Shown: positions 1 through 10,402, counted from the stretch's first letter. The stretch is 64,000 nucleotides of DNA from Petrolisthes cinctipes (GCA_033782935.1 JAWQEG010001436.1:764001-828000); one strand, 5' to 3'. Numbers and translations: made by a program. Notes: generated by a model from the letters alone, not told the origin.

Positions 1-637
1 TTTTCTGATTTCTTCGTTATGTATTGCCTATGGTACGGGATCATATGGACTGCTTCAACTGGTATCTCAGGCAACCTAGTTGTCTGCATATTATATTTCA
101 TAAGGTATTGATGCTCCAAAACCAAGAAAGATAATTATAGTGGCTTTCAGCCTCTACAACTCTTTTATTATGACAAGGGAGAAGGTGCTAGATGTGGGAC
201 AGCAAACCAGCAAGCACGAAGGAGATAAAAGGAAAAGAGGGACAGTTAAAGGTAATAATATTCTTAAATGCTTAGGTAATTATGAAGGAAGACATTTGAG
301 TTTATTTGAGAGTGCCTGATTCCAAACTCTGCCAGAATACAGATTACTTCATTATGGGATCTGCATTGAAGCAGTTTAGAGGAATCAATAACCCATCAAC
401 ACAGAAGTGATGCGGAGGTTATGTTCAGTGAAGTATTTGGCTCTTCATGAGATGAGCAATTATGGTGCTCCTTGGGACCCGAACCACTGCCTATCAATTC
501 TTCAGCTGTCCATCCTTTCCTTTTTAAATTACTTTCTGTTTGTTGTCCCTCGTCTCTGTCACCATAACTCTCGTCCTACAGGGTCTACCATGCCTGGAAC
601 AGTCTTCTTCCTCTCTCGTTAATCCTTTATGGTAGTG
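1..637. other. No gene recognised; two degenerate SINE-like patches
   Basis: I see no convincing exon here. Two short patches resemble the SINE family found intact further on. Positions about 193-250 read like its minus strand (a run similar to GACAGCAAGCA followed by an A-rich GATAAAAGGAAAAGAGGGACAG stretch, imperfect). Positions about 501-572 read like its plus strand (CTGTCCATCCTTTCC, TTGTTGTCCCTCGTCTCTGTCACC). The match is by eye only, roughly three quarters of bases, with no target duplications. They may be old decayed copies or chance similarity of simple sequence. Confidence 0.3.
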
Positions 638-827
638 TTATATTAGGTACACTCGCAATCCAAAATATGTATCCAGGCTTGCTTCGAATAGCCTGATCAA
701 ATATTAAGCGAGCTCAAGCAAACATGAAACTGGATAAGCGTGTAATTGGTTCACTAGTATGTCAAATTATTCGAAACTTCAACACGAGCTGGATACAAAT
801 TTTGGATTGCAAGTGTACCATAATATA
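638..827. repeat. Short inverted repeat, MITE-like
   Basis: The ends are near-complementary over about 38 bases: left arm 638-676 (GGTACACTCGCAATCCAAAA, then TATGTATCCAG) and right arm 789-827, the reverse complement with a few substitutions (GGATTGCAAGTGTACC). The motif TTCGAATA recurs inverted further in. No ORF lies inside. Size and structure fit a small non-autonomous DNA transposon or foldback element; no clear target duplication was seen, so the family is unassigned. Confidence 0.5.
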
Positions 828-947
828 TATTCCTTAGTTTCTTCACCTTCTCCTTCATTAATTTTAATTTTCTATAAACAGTGTAGGCAAGTTACAATAA
901 ATAATTACTCAAATTTGTAAAGTATGTTGAACTGACCTTAACCAAAG

Positions 948-949
<2 letters not shown>

Positions 950-988
<39 letters not shown>
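950..988. repeat. (GT)n microsatellite
   Basis: An uninterrupted run of GT dinucleotides of about 39 bases. Confidence 0.95.
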
Positions 989-990
<2 letters not shown>

Positions 991-1167
991 CAGTTACTGA
1001 CCTTGATATAAAAACGACTGTTTTTGCAAAATTGCAATGTGTGATGGTAAGGGTGTGTCCATCCTTGACCACGCCCCCAGTAGTTGATGTAGCTTGAAAG
1101 GCGTGCGGTGATAAAAAATGTTCAGTTTTAAAATCATGGGTGCATCTGGAAAAGTATGCATCATGGC

Positions 1168-1320
1168 CTTACTACTACTACTACTATTAGTTCTACTACT
1201 AGATATTTTAGTACCAATACTCTTAGAAGTAGTAGTATTACTTCTAAAAAATACAATAACAATAAAAAAAAAAAGTATTCGTTAAAATTAGCAAAAAAAA
1301 AAAAAAAAAAATATTATCAT
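1168..1320. repeat. ACT-repeat and A-rich simple sequence
   Basis: Starts with (ACT)n units, then passes into A-rich sequence with two runs of A, the longer about 19 bases. Reading frames across it are low-complexity and not credible as genes. Confidence 0.7.
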
Positions 1321-1431
1321 ATTGTTTATTGGATAAACCACTATTTCTCCACCCACCACCCTCCTCGATTATGTCCCAGTAGTCTACCTCAGTCCAGATA
1401 AGACAGAATAAATTCATGCTAATTCTAAAAC

Positions 1432-1826
1432 ATATACAGTTACGAAAGCATATTGTGCCCCACATTTGTTTGGCATGTGGAGATATCTGGCAACTCTCTC
1501 TGAATAAAAAGCAGCTCATATGAACTAGACTTGTCTGCCATAATGACCAACACCATGAGTCGATAGGCATAAAGCCCTAAATCTTCTTTCCCCAAAGACT
1601 GAACCACCACAGAACTCCAGTCACGAAGAGTGTGTGTGATATCAATGAAAATTATTAAATATATGATTTGTGACCTGAAATTTCACACACTCTCTTCGTG
1701 ACTGGAGGTCATTGGTGGTTCAGTCATTGGGGTTCGTATGAACTGCTGTCTATTCAGAGAGAGTTGCCAGATATATCCACATGCCAAACAAATGTGGGGC
1801 AGAATATGCTTCCGTAACTGTACACA
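1432..1826. repeat. Large inverted repeat (foldback/MITE-like), about 395 bp
   Basis: The left arm begins CATATACAGTTACG and passes through CCCCACATTTGTTTGGCATG and GGCAACTCTCTCTG. The right arm (about 1680-1826) is its reverse complement with scattered differences, ending in CGTAACTGTACACATT. The two inner ends share CACGAAGAGTGTGTG and its complement around an AT-rich loop near 1643-1680. The left arm is longer, so one side carries small indels. No protein signature is present. A foldback-type or non-autonomous DNA element is the simplest reading. Confidence 0.6.
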
Positions 1827-2016
1827 TTAACTATTTATGCACTATTTACAGTATGTTTGTCTCTCTATCTATATACTTACTTACATATCTTTGTATCTGG
1901 AGGTCTCTCAGTCTATATATCTGTCTATTTATCTATTTACCTACTGTACCTATCTTTGAGTCGATTCCACAGTGGTTGGTATTGGTTTGTAAGCACGCAA
2001 GCGAAAGAATGTTAAC

Positions 2017-2076
2017 CTTTTTAAATGACTTATGGGTGAATTATTTAATTAATTTGGTGAGTTAACTATACAGTTA

Positions 2077-2110
<34 letters not shown>

Positions 2111-2205
2111 TGGTATTATTATTATTTTTATTATTATTATTAAATGACTTGTGGGTGAATTATTTAATGAATTTGGTGAGTAAACTATACAGTGATCATC
2201 ATTAT
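2017..2205. repeat. Tandem duplication separated by (ATT)n
   Basis: Two near-identical copies of about 60 bases (AAATGACTTATGGGTGAATT and AAATGACTTGTGGGTGAATT, each followed by ATTTGGTGAG and AACTATACAG) start near 2022 and 2142. A run of ATT triplets lies between them, so the period is about 120 bases. Confidence 0.8.
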
Positions 2206-2427
2206 CTAACTGTTGGATAGATTTTGTAAATGTGGATACTCACCTTTTGGAAAATAATGAAGCCTTACAAGTGTGGTTGGTTGGGAAGCTAATGAACCAT
2301 TTTTTCACTTATCTTTGCTCATCCATAAATTAAATAGGTTGTATTTTGTTACAGAGTTGTGGAGTTGTACAAGAGACTGAGGAACCTTACATTGTTTGTT
2401 TGTTGTCCACTGTGTTCTTCCTTCCAT

Positions 2428-2560
2428 CAACAACAACAACAACAGTACAAGCATTTACTATAGGAGCTTGAGGAACTACAACTACAACAACAACAACAAC
2501 TGTAAGTGTTTATGGCATTACATTGTTGTTATATTTGTTGTTGTTGTTGGTTGTAATAGT
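2428..2560. repeat. CAA / GTT triplet tracts
   Basis: Several (CAA)n runs (about 2428-2445 and 2480-2502) are followed by TTG-rich sequence to about 2560. No gene. Confidence 0.6.
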
Positions 2561-2614
2561 TTGGTTGGTGGAGTCAGTTGGTCCACATTTACTACAAATA
2601 AAAGACTTGTTTTT

Positions 2615-2852
2615 TTTGGTGGGGGGGTGCGGGAGTAGGAGACAGGCTTGGGGGGGGGGGGTTGGGGGGTGCGGGAATAGGGGGACAGGCTTGGGGAGGT
2701 GCGGGAGTAGGGGGACACGCTTTCTACCCCCCCCAAGCCTGTCCCCCTATTCCCGCACCCCCCAACCCCCCCCCCCCCAAGCCTGTCCCCTACTCCTGCA
2801 CCCCCTAAACCCCCCTATTCCCGCACCCCCCTAAACCCCCCTATTCCCGCAC
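2615..2852. repeat. G-tract/C-tract palindrome built from tandem units
   Basis: The left half is made of units reading GGTGCGGGAATAGGGGGACA followed by GGCTTGGGG. The right half (about 2724-2852) is the complementary C-rich form (CAAGCCTGTCCCC, TATTCCCGCACCCC, AACCCCC). Runs of nine to fourteen G or C occur. The sequence can fold as a hairpin and carries multiple G-runs compatible with G-quadruplex formation. No ORF here is credible. Confidence 0.75.
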
Positions 2853-2885
2853 CACCTTAATATAAACTTGACATACAGTCTGTTA

Positions 2886-2995
2886 CTATCAACAACAAAC
2901 AACCACACCTACAGTTGGTGTCAAATATAATCATCCATATAGGGGTAACTCACATAAGAGTTTGACAGCTTCCCTCTGTTCCTTGGATGATAAAC
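2886..2995 (-). repeat. Dispersed repeat, copy 1 (matches 38126-38209 inverted)
   Basis: The reverse complement of this stretch (TTATCATCCAAGG, AACAGAGGGAAGCTGTCAAA, CTCTTATGTGAGTTACCCC, TATATGGATGATTATATTTG) matches 38126-38209 with only a few differences. The family is unknown. The other copy sits directly beside the third arm of the large inverted-repeat family. Confidence 0.7.
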
Positions 2996-3008
2996 TTTAC
3001 AATAAATA

Positions 3009-3141
3009 GGTTAACTATCATCTTTTAATTTAATACAAGCAGCTACACACTACTTAAAACAATAACACACACACACACACAGGTTAACTATCATCTTTTA
3101 ATTTAATACAAGCAGCTACACACTACTTAAAACAATAACAT
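3009..3141. repeat. Tandem duplication, 73-bp period
   Basis: The block GGTTAACTATCATCTTTTAA with its following sequence (TACAAGCAGCTACACACTAC, TTAAAACAATAAC) occurs twice, at about 3009 and 3082, separated by a short (CA)n run. Confidence 0.85.
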
Positions 3142-3383
3142 CATTTGTGAACGTGAAAACATTACACAGTAAATTGTTTGAGATACCCATATGTGGATGA
3201 TTATTATTGACACAGACTGTACTTGTTGGTGATAAATTACAGGTTCACATTTGCCTCTGACTGTACAGTCATGGGTGATAGTGGTGGACCAGGGTACAAG
3301 GAGTGTTGGTTGGAGAGCAACTAGACACAGTTCCAACAAGTGAATTTTCCAAACTATTCTCAACGTTGAGAGAGGTTTAGAGG

Positions 3384-4004
3384 ATGGGAAAGAGGGATGG
3401 AAGGAAGGAAGAAGAGAGAGAGACAGTGAGGGAGGGAAGGAAGGAAGGAGGAAGAGAGAGAGACAGTGAGGGAGGGAAGGAAGGAAGGAGGGAGGGAGAG
3501 ACAGTGAGGGAGGGAAGGAAGGAAGGAAGAAGAGAGAGAGACAGTGAGGGAGGGAGGGAAGGAAGGAAGAAGAGAGAGAGACAGTGAGGGAGGGAAGGAA
3601 GGAAGGACGAAGAGAGAGAGACAGTGAGGGAGGGAAGGAAGAAGAGAGAGAGACAGTGAGGGAGGGAAGGAAGGAAGGAAGAAGAGAGAGAGACAGTGAG
3701 GGAGGGAGGGAAGGAAGGAAGGAAGAAGAGAGAGACAGTGAGGGAGGGAAGGAAGGAAGGACGAAGAGAAAGAGACAGTGAGGGAGGGAAGGAAGGAAGG
3801 AAGAAGAGAGAGAGAGAGACAGTGAGGGAGGGAAGGAAGGAAGGAAGAAGAGAGAGAGACAGGGAGGGAGGGAAGGAAGGAAGGAAGGAAGAAGAGAGAG
3901 ACAGTGAGGGAGGGAAGGAAGGAAGAAGAGAGAGAGACAGGGAGGAAGACAGGGAAGGAAGGAAGGAAGAAGAGAGGAAGACAGGGAAGGAGGAAGGGAA
4001 GGAT
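3384..4004. repeat. Purine-only minisatellite, about 40-45 bp unit
   Basis: About fifteen tandem units of the form GACAGTGAGGGAGGG plus AAGGAAGGAAGAAGAGAGAG. Unit length varies through changes in the number of GGAA and GA steps. One strand is almost entirely purine over about 600 bases. The long reading frames on either strand are products of the repeat and not genes. Confidence 0.9.
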
Positions 4005-4177
4005 TTAGAAGACTCACTTTTTTATCTCTTTTCAGTTGCTGTCCAACACTATTACCCATGACTGTACAAATCACTTTCTGTATGGCTCTTAATATTATTA
4101 TTATTATTATTATTAAAGCTCACATTATTATTATTTCTATATGGCTCTCTTAGTTTAAGGGAAAATTAATTTGTTGG

Positions 4178-4424
4178 TGAATTGGAAGGTCTGATTCCTC
4201 CAAATTATGTCAGGAAACAGGACCAGATGAACAAAAATAATAATATTAATAACAATGATAACAATAATAATAAATAATAATAATAATAATAATAATAAAA
4301 ACAATAACAATAATAATAATAACAATAATAATAATGCCAGGAAACAGGACCAGATGAACAAAAATAATGGTGTTCTGTTGCTTGGAAAAATAGTTCGGAG
4401 GAATCAGTAGCCTTCCAATTCACT
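4178..4424. mobile_element. Palindromic MITE (GATTCCTCC family), expanded copy
   Basis: The ends are inverted repeats of about 28 bases: GTGAATTGGAAGGTCTGATT plus CCTCCAAA at the left, and CGGAGGAATCAGTAGCCTTC plus CAATTCAC at the right. Inside, the segment CAGGAAACAGGACCAGATGA plus ACAAAAATAAT occurs twice in direct order around a long (AAT)n tract, as if the internal microsatellite had expanded by duplication. Related copies occur near 4577, 39185, 39655, 40016, 44002, 44125, 44955 and 48020. No coding capacity. Confidence 0.75.
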
Positions 4425-4435
4425 TAAAAGAGAAT

Positions 4436-4504
4436 ATTTTTATTATTATTATTTTTATTATTATTATTTTTATTATTATTATTTTTATTGTTATTATTAT
4501 TTTT

Positions 4505-4535
<31 letters not shown>

Positions 4536-4575
4536 TTTCTATTATAATAATAATTATTATTATTATTTATTATTG
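4436..4575. repeat. (ATT)n-rich tract
   Basis: Repeated TTATTATTATT blocks with occasional TTTTT interruptions; no gene. Confidence 0.9.
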
Positions 4576-4576
4576 A

Positions 4577-4668
4577 GTACTACTGATTCCTCCAAACTAT
4601 GCCATGAAACACATCCGTAAATTATTAGTAGTACCATTGAATGTATCTGTTTTCTGGTAGAGTTAGGA

Positions 4669-4699
<31 letters not shown>

Positions 4700-4737
4700 G
4701 TTATTATTATTTTCATCATCATTACTGGTATTATTAT

Positions 4738-4789
<52 letters not shown>

Positions 4790-4825
4790 TTCAGTAGCCT
4801 TCCAACTTACCAATAAGAATTCTCC
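4577..4825. mobile_element. Palindromic MITE (GATTCCTCC family), second copy with ATT expansion
   Basis: Left end: ACTGATTCCTCCAAACTATG plus CCATGAAACA. Right end: CAGTAGCCTTCCAACTTACC. Two (ATT)n tracts (about 4670-4710 and 4738-4790) fill the middle. The two flanking ends match the copy at 4178-4424, so the same family seems to host triplet expansions. Confidence 0.6.
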
Positions 4826-5068
4826 CCTTAAGATCAACCTAATTGCCCTGTATGATTTATATAATATACAGTTTGTATGTATGTATGTATATGTAGGTTG
4901 GATTTATAAATATATTGTACTCAACACACAAAAAGGTTTAATACTAATTAATATGTTTACTTTACAGGTGTGTAGTGAGAAGAGAAGAAGAGAGGAGGAG
5001 GAGAGAAGGGGAGACCATAAGAGAGAGAAGAAGATGAGAACACAAGAGAGAGAAGTGAGAGAAGAAGA
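4826..5068. other. No gene recognised; purine-rich run
   Basis: AT-rich sequence, then from about 4975 a GA-rich stretch. The reading frame here is low-complexity. Confidence 0.6.
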
Positions 5069-6228
5069 GGAGTTATACTAATCTTATTCAACTCAAGGCC
5101 TAAGTTTTTCGTCATCATCCCAGTGTTATTTTTCGCCAGGAGGCATTTCCAGGATGGCCTCTCGCTGCTGGGCAAGCTCCTCCCCTCTCAGATTATGTGC
5201 CATATGTTCATTTAGTAAGGAATGGTCTCCTGACTTACATACATAGCTCCTTGCCACATGATCATTCAGCTCTTTGAGGTCCTACCTGGGGATGGAGTAC
5301 TCCAATTATGTAATGCATATTTTGCTCCTGCTAGACTCACTCTTGAGGCTCTTCCTTCTCTAACAGTGTGTGGTATGGTGTATATGGGAGATTTTAATGC
5401 TCGGCATTCTGACTTGGGTGATGGTTCTGGCTCTATTAATTGTAATGGTGTTTTTCTCCTTTCATACATCTGCAAGCATCATCTGACATGCTGGGACACT
5501 GGCGGTTCCACTCATTGCTGGGGAGGTACTCTGGATTACATCCTCTCATCTGGCCTGACAGCATCTTAGGTCCAGTGCTCCTCAGTGCCAAATATATACT
5601 CTGATCACTTGGCTCTTCGGTTTCATTATTCTCTACCTGCTGGGTCAAGTGCTTCAGCCACTCGTTTACGTACAGCTGTGCCCCTTAAATATTGCCCGAC
5701 TTGCATCTTATTTATGGCGCATGTATTCCCTACATTTGATAATTTTTCACCTGAACAGTTGTACTCTGATAGTGTATCTACTACTCATGACTTTTATAGG
5801 CTATATGTCTCCCGGCCACACCTCCAACAACGCCATACTGCCCACTCCTGGACGCTTGATGCATGTATACAGGAGGCGAAGGAGGAGGCTGAAGTGATGG
5901 TCTTTTGTTTCAAGCCATCACAACCCCTGACCTGCTCCATCGTTACCAGATGTCTAGGGATGCCTTAGTTGCCCTTCAAGAGTGTCTTCACACTGTGTCT
6001 TGGCAGCGGTTCACGGACAGCATCAACCAGCAAACGAGTGTGGCTTCTATGTGGCACCTCATCCGTCGGGTTTTTAAAAAGACACCGGCCGCTGCCCGTC
6101 ATCACACTCCCGCCGCCTATGTCCAACAACTTGTCAATGCCTGGTCAGAACAATCTATCCCAGCCAGTCTACCCATCCACATACAAGATGCACTCGCTTC
6201 CCGTGCTGCTGTCCAACGACTACGTCTG
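5069..6228 (+). pseudogene. LINE-A (I-type non-LTR retrotransposon), old copy, segment 1
   Basis: This is the endonuclease portion of the same LINE family that is intact at 10810-16459. Recognisable pieces are CQVFR-like start sequence, the apurinic-endonuclease motif MGDFNARHSDLGDG (about 5385-5425), GGTLDYILSSGL (about 5523-5560) and the following linker. Stops and frame changes break it into several frames. It begins inside the ORF, so it is 5'-truncated at about 5069. It is cut at 6228 by a DNA transposon and resumes at 9975. The copy continues as segments at 9975-10129, 10403-10809 and 16460-16845, all plus strand. Confidence 0.85.
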
Positions 6229-9200
6229 GGGTGGGATCTTCAAAACTTCGTTAGTTGGTGGCGCTACGATCACCTTTACTCTCTCGTAGCCGCCATATTT
6301 GATCGTGGCTTACGAAGATCATAAGTTGCTATCTCCAAAGCTTCGTAACCTCCTTCGTAGCTCACGATGATAGCTTTGTAGCGAGCGTCGCTGCCCGTTC
6401 CGTTCTGTTTGTTTTGTTCATCCCGCCACCCAGCTGACTGGCTCTCAGCCAATCACAATGAAGGAAACAAAATGTCCTTGGTACTGTAAGCCAATCGTAA
6501 CGTAGTATCACAATGTCAACAAATAAACATTGTCTCAGATGTCAACACCACCAGGTGATAAGGATGACACAGTCACCAAGTTACATCAGAGAGGAATTAA
6601 CAGCAAAAGACAGGTAAGGGAATTATTATACTGTGTTACACAACACAACACAATACACAACAGTGGAGTTAAGGCAGCTGCCCGGGCATATTTTTAATAT
6701 CACGCCAATCACTAGTATGATATTGTATATAGATTTTTGGTTAGGTTAGGTTTGGCTAGTTTAGTTTAAGATAGGTTAGGATAAGTACTGTAAATCAAGA
6801 ACAGCATGATACAAAAAGTTTACTGGTAGCTGGATGTCATGAAAATAAATCAAAGACATTGACTGGGAGGACATTATATTCTTTTAACTTCTACTGTCAC
6901 TGTTTTATTTCCTTTATCTCAAAATCTGTACAGTTGATTGCCATTACCAAGTAACAGGCAGAAATATACCATATGTAGTGAAATCTGATAAGTGCAATAT
7001 AATAACTAAGACTTCAAATTTTTTATTGAAAGACAGATTAAGGAAATAAATTATATAAGCATTATTTATATTATGGATTCGGCTGTTGGCATGGACACAC
7101 ATGGGTTGAAGGATGGGGGGGAGTATCCATTACCTGATTTAGATACAGTACCATTTTAATACCATAACCAGGTATTGTAATTTAGTCTGCATGGTTCTGC
7201 TTTGTTATTAAATTATGTGCCATTTTTCGTTATATATCAGGTGGTGACACTAGCGACACAAAGGCATTCACCCACATAGAAGAGGCTATGGCTCAAGTCA
7301 TTAAAGAAGTGCAAGTGTCGGGTATTCCTGTGGACTCCAAGACCCAGGCAGTATGTACAGTATATAACAGTAAAAAATGTCCTGCTCTTCATCTAGGCTA
7401 GTAATATGGAAATCTTCCCTCATTGGCACTAGTGAAGTAATTACATTGAGAGTTTATATATATAGAACATGCATTTTGAGCAGCATTACCTCTCAATTCC
7501 ATTCAAAGTTAAACAGTGCAAATCATAAGGCCTTAGTCCCAGGAACAAATGTACAAGATGTTCTCATATATCCATACCTTCAGTAAATACGGTACATGTA
7601 CTGTGATTACCCAATTTACAAGAGTCAAGTACATAGTGATTTTTTATATTTTGTGTATCATATATAAATAACTCCTGTTAGCAGTTCGTAAAAATTGGAG
7701 CCATGTTAATCAAAACTAAATTTGTGATGCTTTATTGGATTCCATATGTATCATACGGGTACTTTAACCAAGTAAAAATTGCAGTACTGCTGCTGTACTT
7801 ATATGTATGACTAATTATATACTGCTTTCTTTAAGCATGACTTTAATATTTCTCTAAAATTATATGAAAGTTGCTAATTTTCATCATTTCTCAGCTGCTG
7901 AAGAAGACTTGGATGAAGGTGATGTGGATGACCCAGGACTGCCATCAAGGGCCCCTTCACCTAGACCTGGGCCAAGTTGGCAGGACTTCGGGCCAGTTAC
8001 AGTGGAAGACTGTGAGGTTTTGACTGGCGACAGCTTGTCGAAGCTGGTAAAACCTACCACCAAGTGAGGAGCATTCATACCACAGCTCTGTAGCCTCAAG
8101 TCGCCCTTCTTCTAGGTCAGCTAGAGGTGTGACAGCTCATCTGGAAGCTATGCTAGCTCCTGATATACTAGTTGTCCATAAGACTATAAGGGATATTTTG
8201 ATGGATCTTGCAGAAAATATAGCCAAAATATCAGAAACTTTGGTGAACATTAAAAAGGCTATCGAGAAAAGGTGATTTGTTTTCAAGTGTGTTTTGTTGT
8301 GTGTGTGTGATTTTTTTTTTTTTTTTAATGATTAGTGTGGTTTAAGTTGTGTTATATTTTGTGACAGAGTTATTAGTGTGCAAGTATGGTTTTAGTTGTG
8401 TGGTTTGTGTGTAGGTTTCAATCTAAAGTATTGTTAACTTCTGCTTATGTTTTTTAAGAAATTATGTTATTTATTTTCATTATATATTTTGTCTTTCAAA
8501 TATAGCTTTTAACATTCACATTTCATGTTAGATTTGTTATTCTTTCGGTAAAATCAACTTTTTTTTCATGCATTCTTATCTTTGGCTAATAATATTAATG
8601 AAGGTAAGAGTACTTGAATCATTATTAATGTCTTAGTTTCATTTACATATCAAGGTTCGGAGATTAACTATAAGGATATACTTATACCGTACTGTGGCTT
8701 TAATCTTGTATTTTAATAATTTTTCTGCCATATCTGTGATATGTCCAAGCAATGTGAAGAGTGCCAAACAAGTACTGTAGTCATTAAGGAATTGGTGTTT
8801 TTTTGTTTTCAGTCATTGTTGGAAAGTACATGAGTTCAAACAGCTTTCCAATATCATAAATTTGCAGGTTTTTATTCAGGTATATATAATGTAATGAACT
8901 GTGATAATGCAGGAAACTTATAGTACAAATAGCTAGGGAGGTATCATGGATTTCTGTAAACTTTACAGGTGTCATATGTAAATAAAATGTAGGGTTTTTT
9001 ATAGTCTATAATTAAAACATTAAGAAAAACCAATACCAGTCACATATTTGTTATATGCTGTTGAAAAGCATTTATTTTAGAAAAATACAAGTCTAATGTA
9101 ATACGAAAACAGGTGAAAATTATGTATTAAATTTATACCGTTCAATAAAATTAATTGAATTGGTAAGAAAGATTCATGTTCGGTACATGTTATTGAGACT

Positions 9201-9974
9201 TACAACATGATAATATTTACAATAGTTAATTCTGTGACATAATTTTGCCTTTAGATTCGGGAATATGGTCAACCTTTTACTCTCCAGTATATATCAGTAA
9301 GTATATAATTCCAGTTATTTAAATGTTACCAGCTCACACATCTCATTACTGTGCTTGTAATAATTTCATTAGAAAGTCAATAAATCATAAAGAAAGTTTA
9401 TCAACCTTAAGAATATTGATTAAAGACTCATACTACATGGATTAAATTAGGTCTAACTATGCAATGAAGAATTTCTGCTTTGTTTGCAGGTAACTGGAAG
9501 CCACTTTCCTGCAATTAGTAAGTCACCATTATATACTATTATTCTTAAACACTCCAAAAGTAATGATACACACAAAAAGTATTTGTAACTTTCTATTTCA
9601 CAATGCATCAGTTTAAATTGATACTTGAAGCTCCATTCTCCTAAGCTGCTCACTGAATCCCCTCCTCTTGTTTATGTTTACCGATAAGTTACAACAACAA
9701 CAACCATTATGTCGCCTGTGTCGGCCGCGCCAAGTATAAATAAACTCAAATCTCACTATTTACGGGTTGTTTCTCAACTACGCGACCCTGCTATCAGCCT
9801 TAAGAGTGCTTTTCAGTTTTCGTAGCGCTACGAACAAATATGGCGCATAATGGCGGACGAAAACTCCCTTACGAAGCTTTGAAGATACGATCTTAGCGGT
9901 TATGAACAACTTACGATAACTTTTGGCGCTACGAGAATCATAACTGCGGTTACGAAGCTTTGAAGATCCCACCC
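6229..9974. mobile_element. DNA transposon with TIRs and 3-bp target duplication
   Basis: The left end GGGTGGGATCTTCAAAACTT and the right end, read as reverse complement GGGTGGGATCTTCAAAGCTT, form terminal inverted repeats. Similarity continues for roughly 180 bases with repeated CTTCGTAAC and GCGCTACGA motifs (CGCCATATTTG on both sides). The host LINE-A sequence is split at CTG, which is present on both sides (6226-6228 and 9975-9977), giving a 3-bp duplication. A 3-bp duplication and a small spliced accessory-type ORF without a recognisable transposase suggest a PIF/Harbinger-like, non-autonomous element, but the superfamily is not proven. The rest (8280-9790) is AT-rich without a gene. Confidence 0.7.
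6539..8277 (+). pseudogene. Spliced accessory protein of the DNA transposon, decayed
   Basis: Three exon-like pieces can be seen. The first, 6539-6613, starts with ATG (MSTPPGDKDDTVTKLHQRG) and ends at a good donor CAG/GTAAGG. The second follows an acceptor at 7239-7240 and has a coding-like frame (GDTSDTKAFTHIEEAMAQVI) to about 7350. The third follows an acceptor at 7893-7894 and is acidic and proline-rich (DEGDVDDPGLPSRAPSPRPG, WQDFGPVTVEDCEVLTGD). It then shifts frame near 8063 into a Ser-rich and helical tail (AHLEAMLAPDILVVHKTIRD, LMDLAENIAKISETLVNIKK) ending in TGA near 8275. Exon phases 1 to 2 do not match, so an exon may be lost. The helical C-terminus is like those of Myb/SANT-type transposon proteins, but no DNA-binding domain is visible. 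Function unassigned. Confidence 0.4.
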
Positions 9975-10129
9975 CTGGTGTCTGGTCTGTTGGAGGAGGA
10001 GGATGATGAAGCAGAGAAGATAACTGGGGAGAAGTTGCGCCGTGCTCTCTATCGGGGAAGAGCTACTTCCCCTGGTGATGATGGTATTACTTATGCTGTG
10101 CTACCCCTACTTCAATAAGTTCCTGGGAA
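9975..10129 (+). pseudogene. LINE-A old copy, segment 2
   Basis: Continues the linker between endonuclease and reverse transcriptase (frame GKSYFPW, GDDGITYAVL; matches the intact copy near 13330-13450). It carries a stop where the intact copy has Gln. It is cut at about 10129 by a small MITE. Confidence 0.8.
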
Positions 10130-10402
10130 ACATATTCGTGAACTTTATGCGGGTATATGCCAGCACTTGATTTGGTTAGGTTAGGTTAGGTCCAGTTTAT
10201 GTTAGGATAGGTTAGGTTAGGTCAGGATAGGTTAGGTTCATTTAGGGTAAAATGAGCTGGGAAAGAGAATGAGACAATTTCAAATTATCCCATGGTTGGT
10301 TTTATTGTTATAGCCCAAGCGTTATTCTACTTCCAACCACCGTGATTTTGGCCCAGCAGTAAGCGGTGCGGGCACTTAGCCTGACAGACTTGGCGAAAAT
10401 GC
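10130..10402. mobile_element. Small MITE carrying TTAGG-like runs
   Basis: It interrupts LINE-A between CCTGGGAA (10122-10129) and CCCAGGAA (10403-10410), a possible 8-bp duplication with two mismatches. The ends are imperfect inverted repeats (ACATATTCGTGAACTT at the left; reverse complement of the right AGCATTTTCGCCAAGT). Inside, about 10172-10238, are repeats GGTTAGGTTAGGTTAGGT and GATAGGTTAGGTTAGG, matching the arthropod telomere-type TTAGG unit. No ORF. Confidence 0.5.

Noticed and set aside
3127..4074. 315-codon minus-strand frame rich in Leu/Ser/Pro, and matching Arg/Glu/Gly frames on the plus strand
   Set aside because: Produced entirely by the purine minisatellite; no domain, start context or splice signals.
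4178..4424. Whole AAT-rich block as a simple microsatellite
   Set aside because: Both ends are matching inverted repeats shared with other copies, so it is a MITE with an internal microsatellite.
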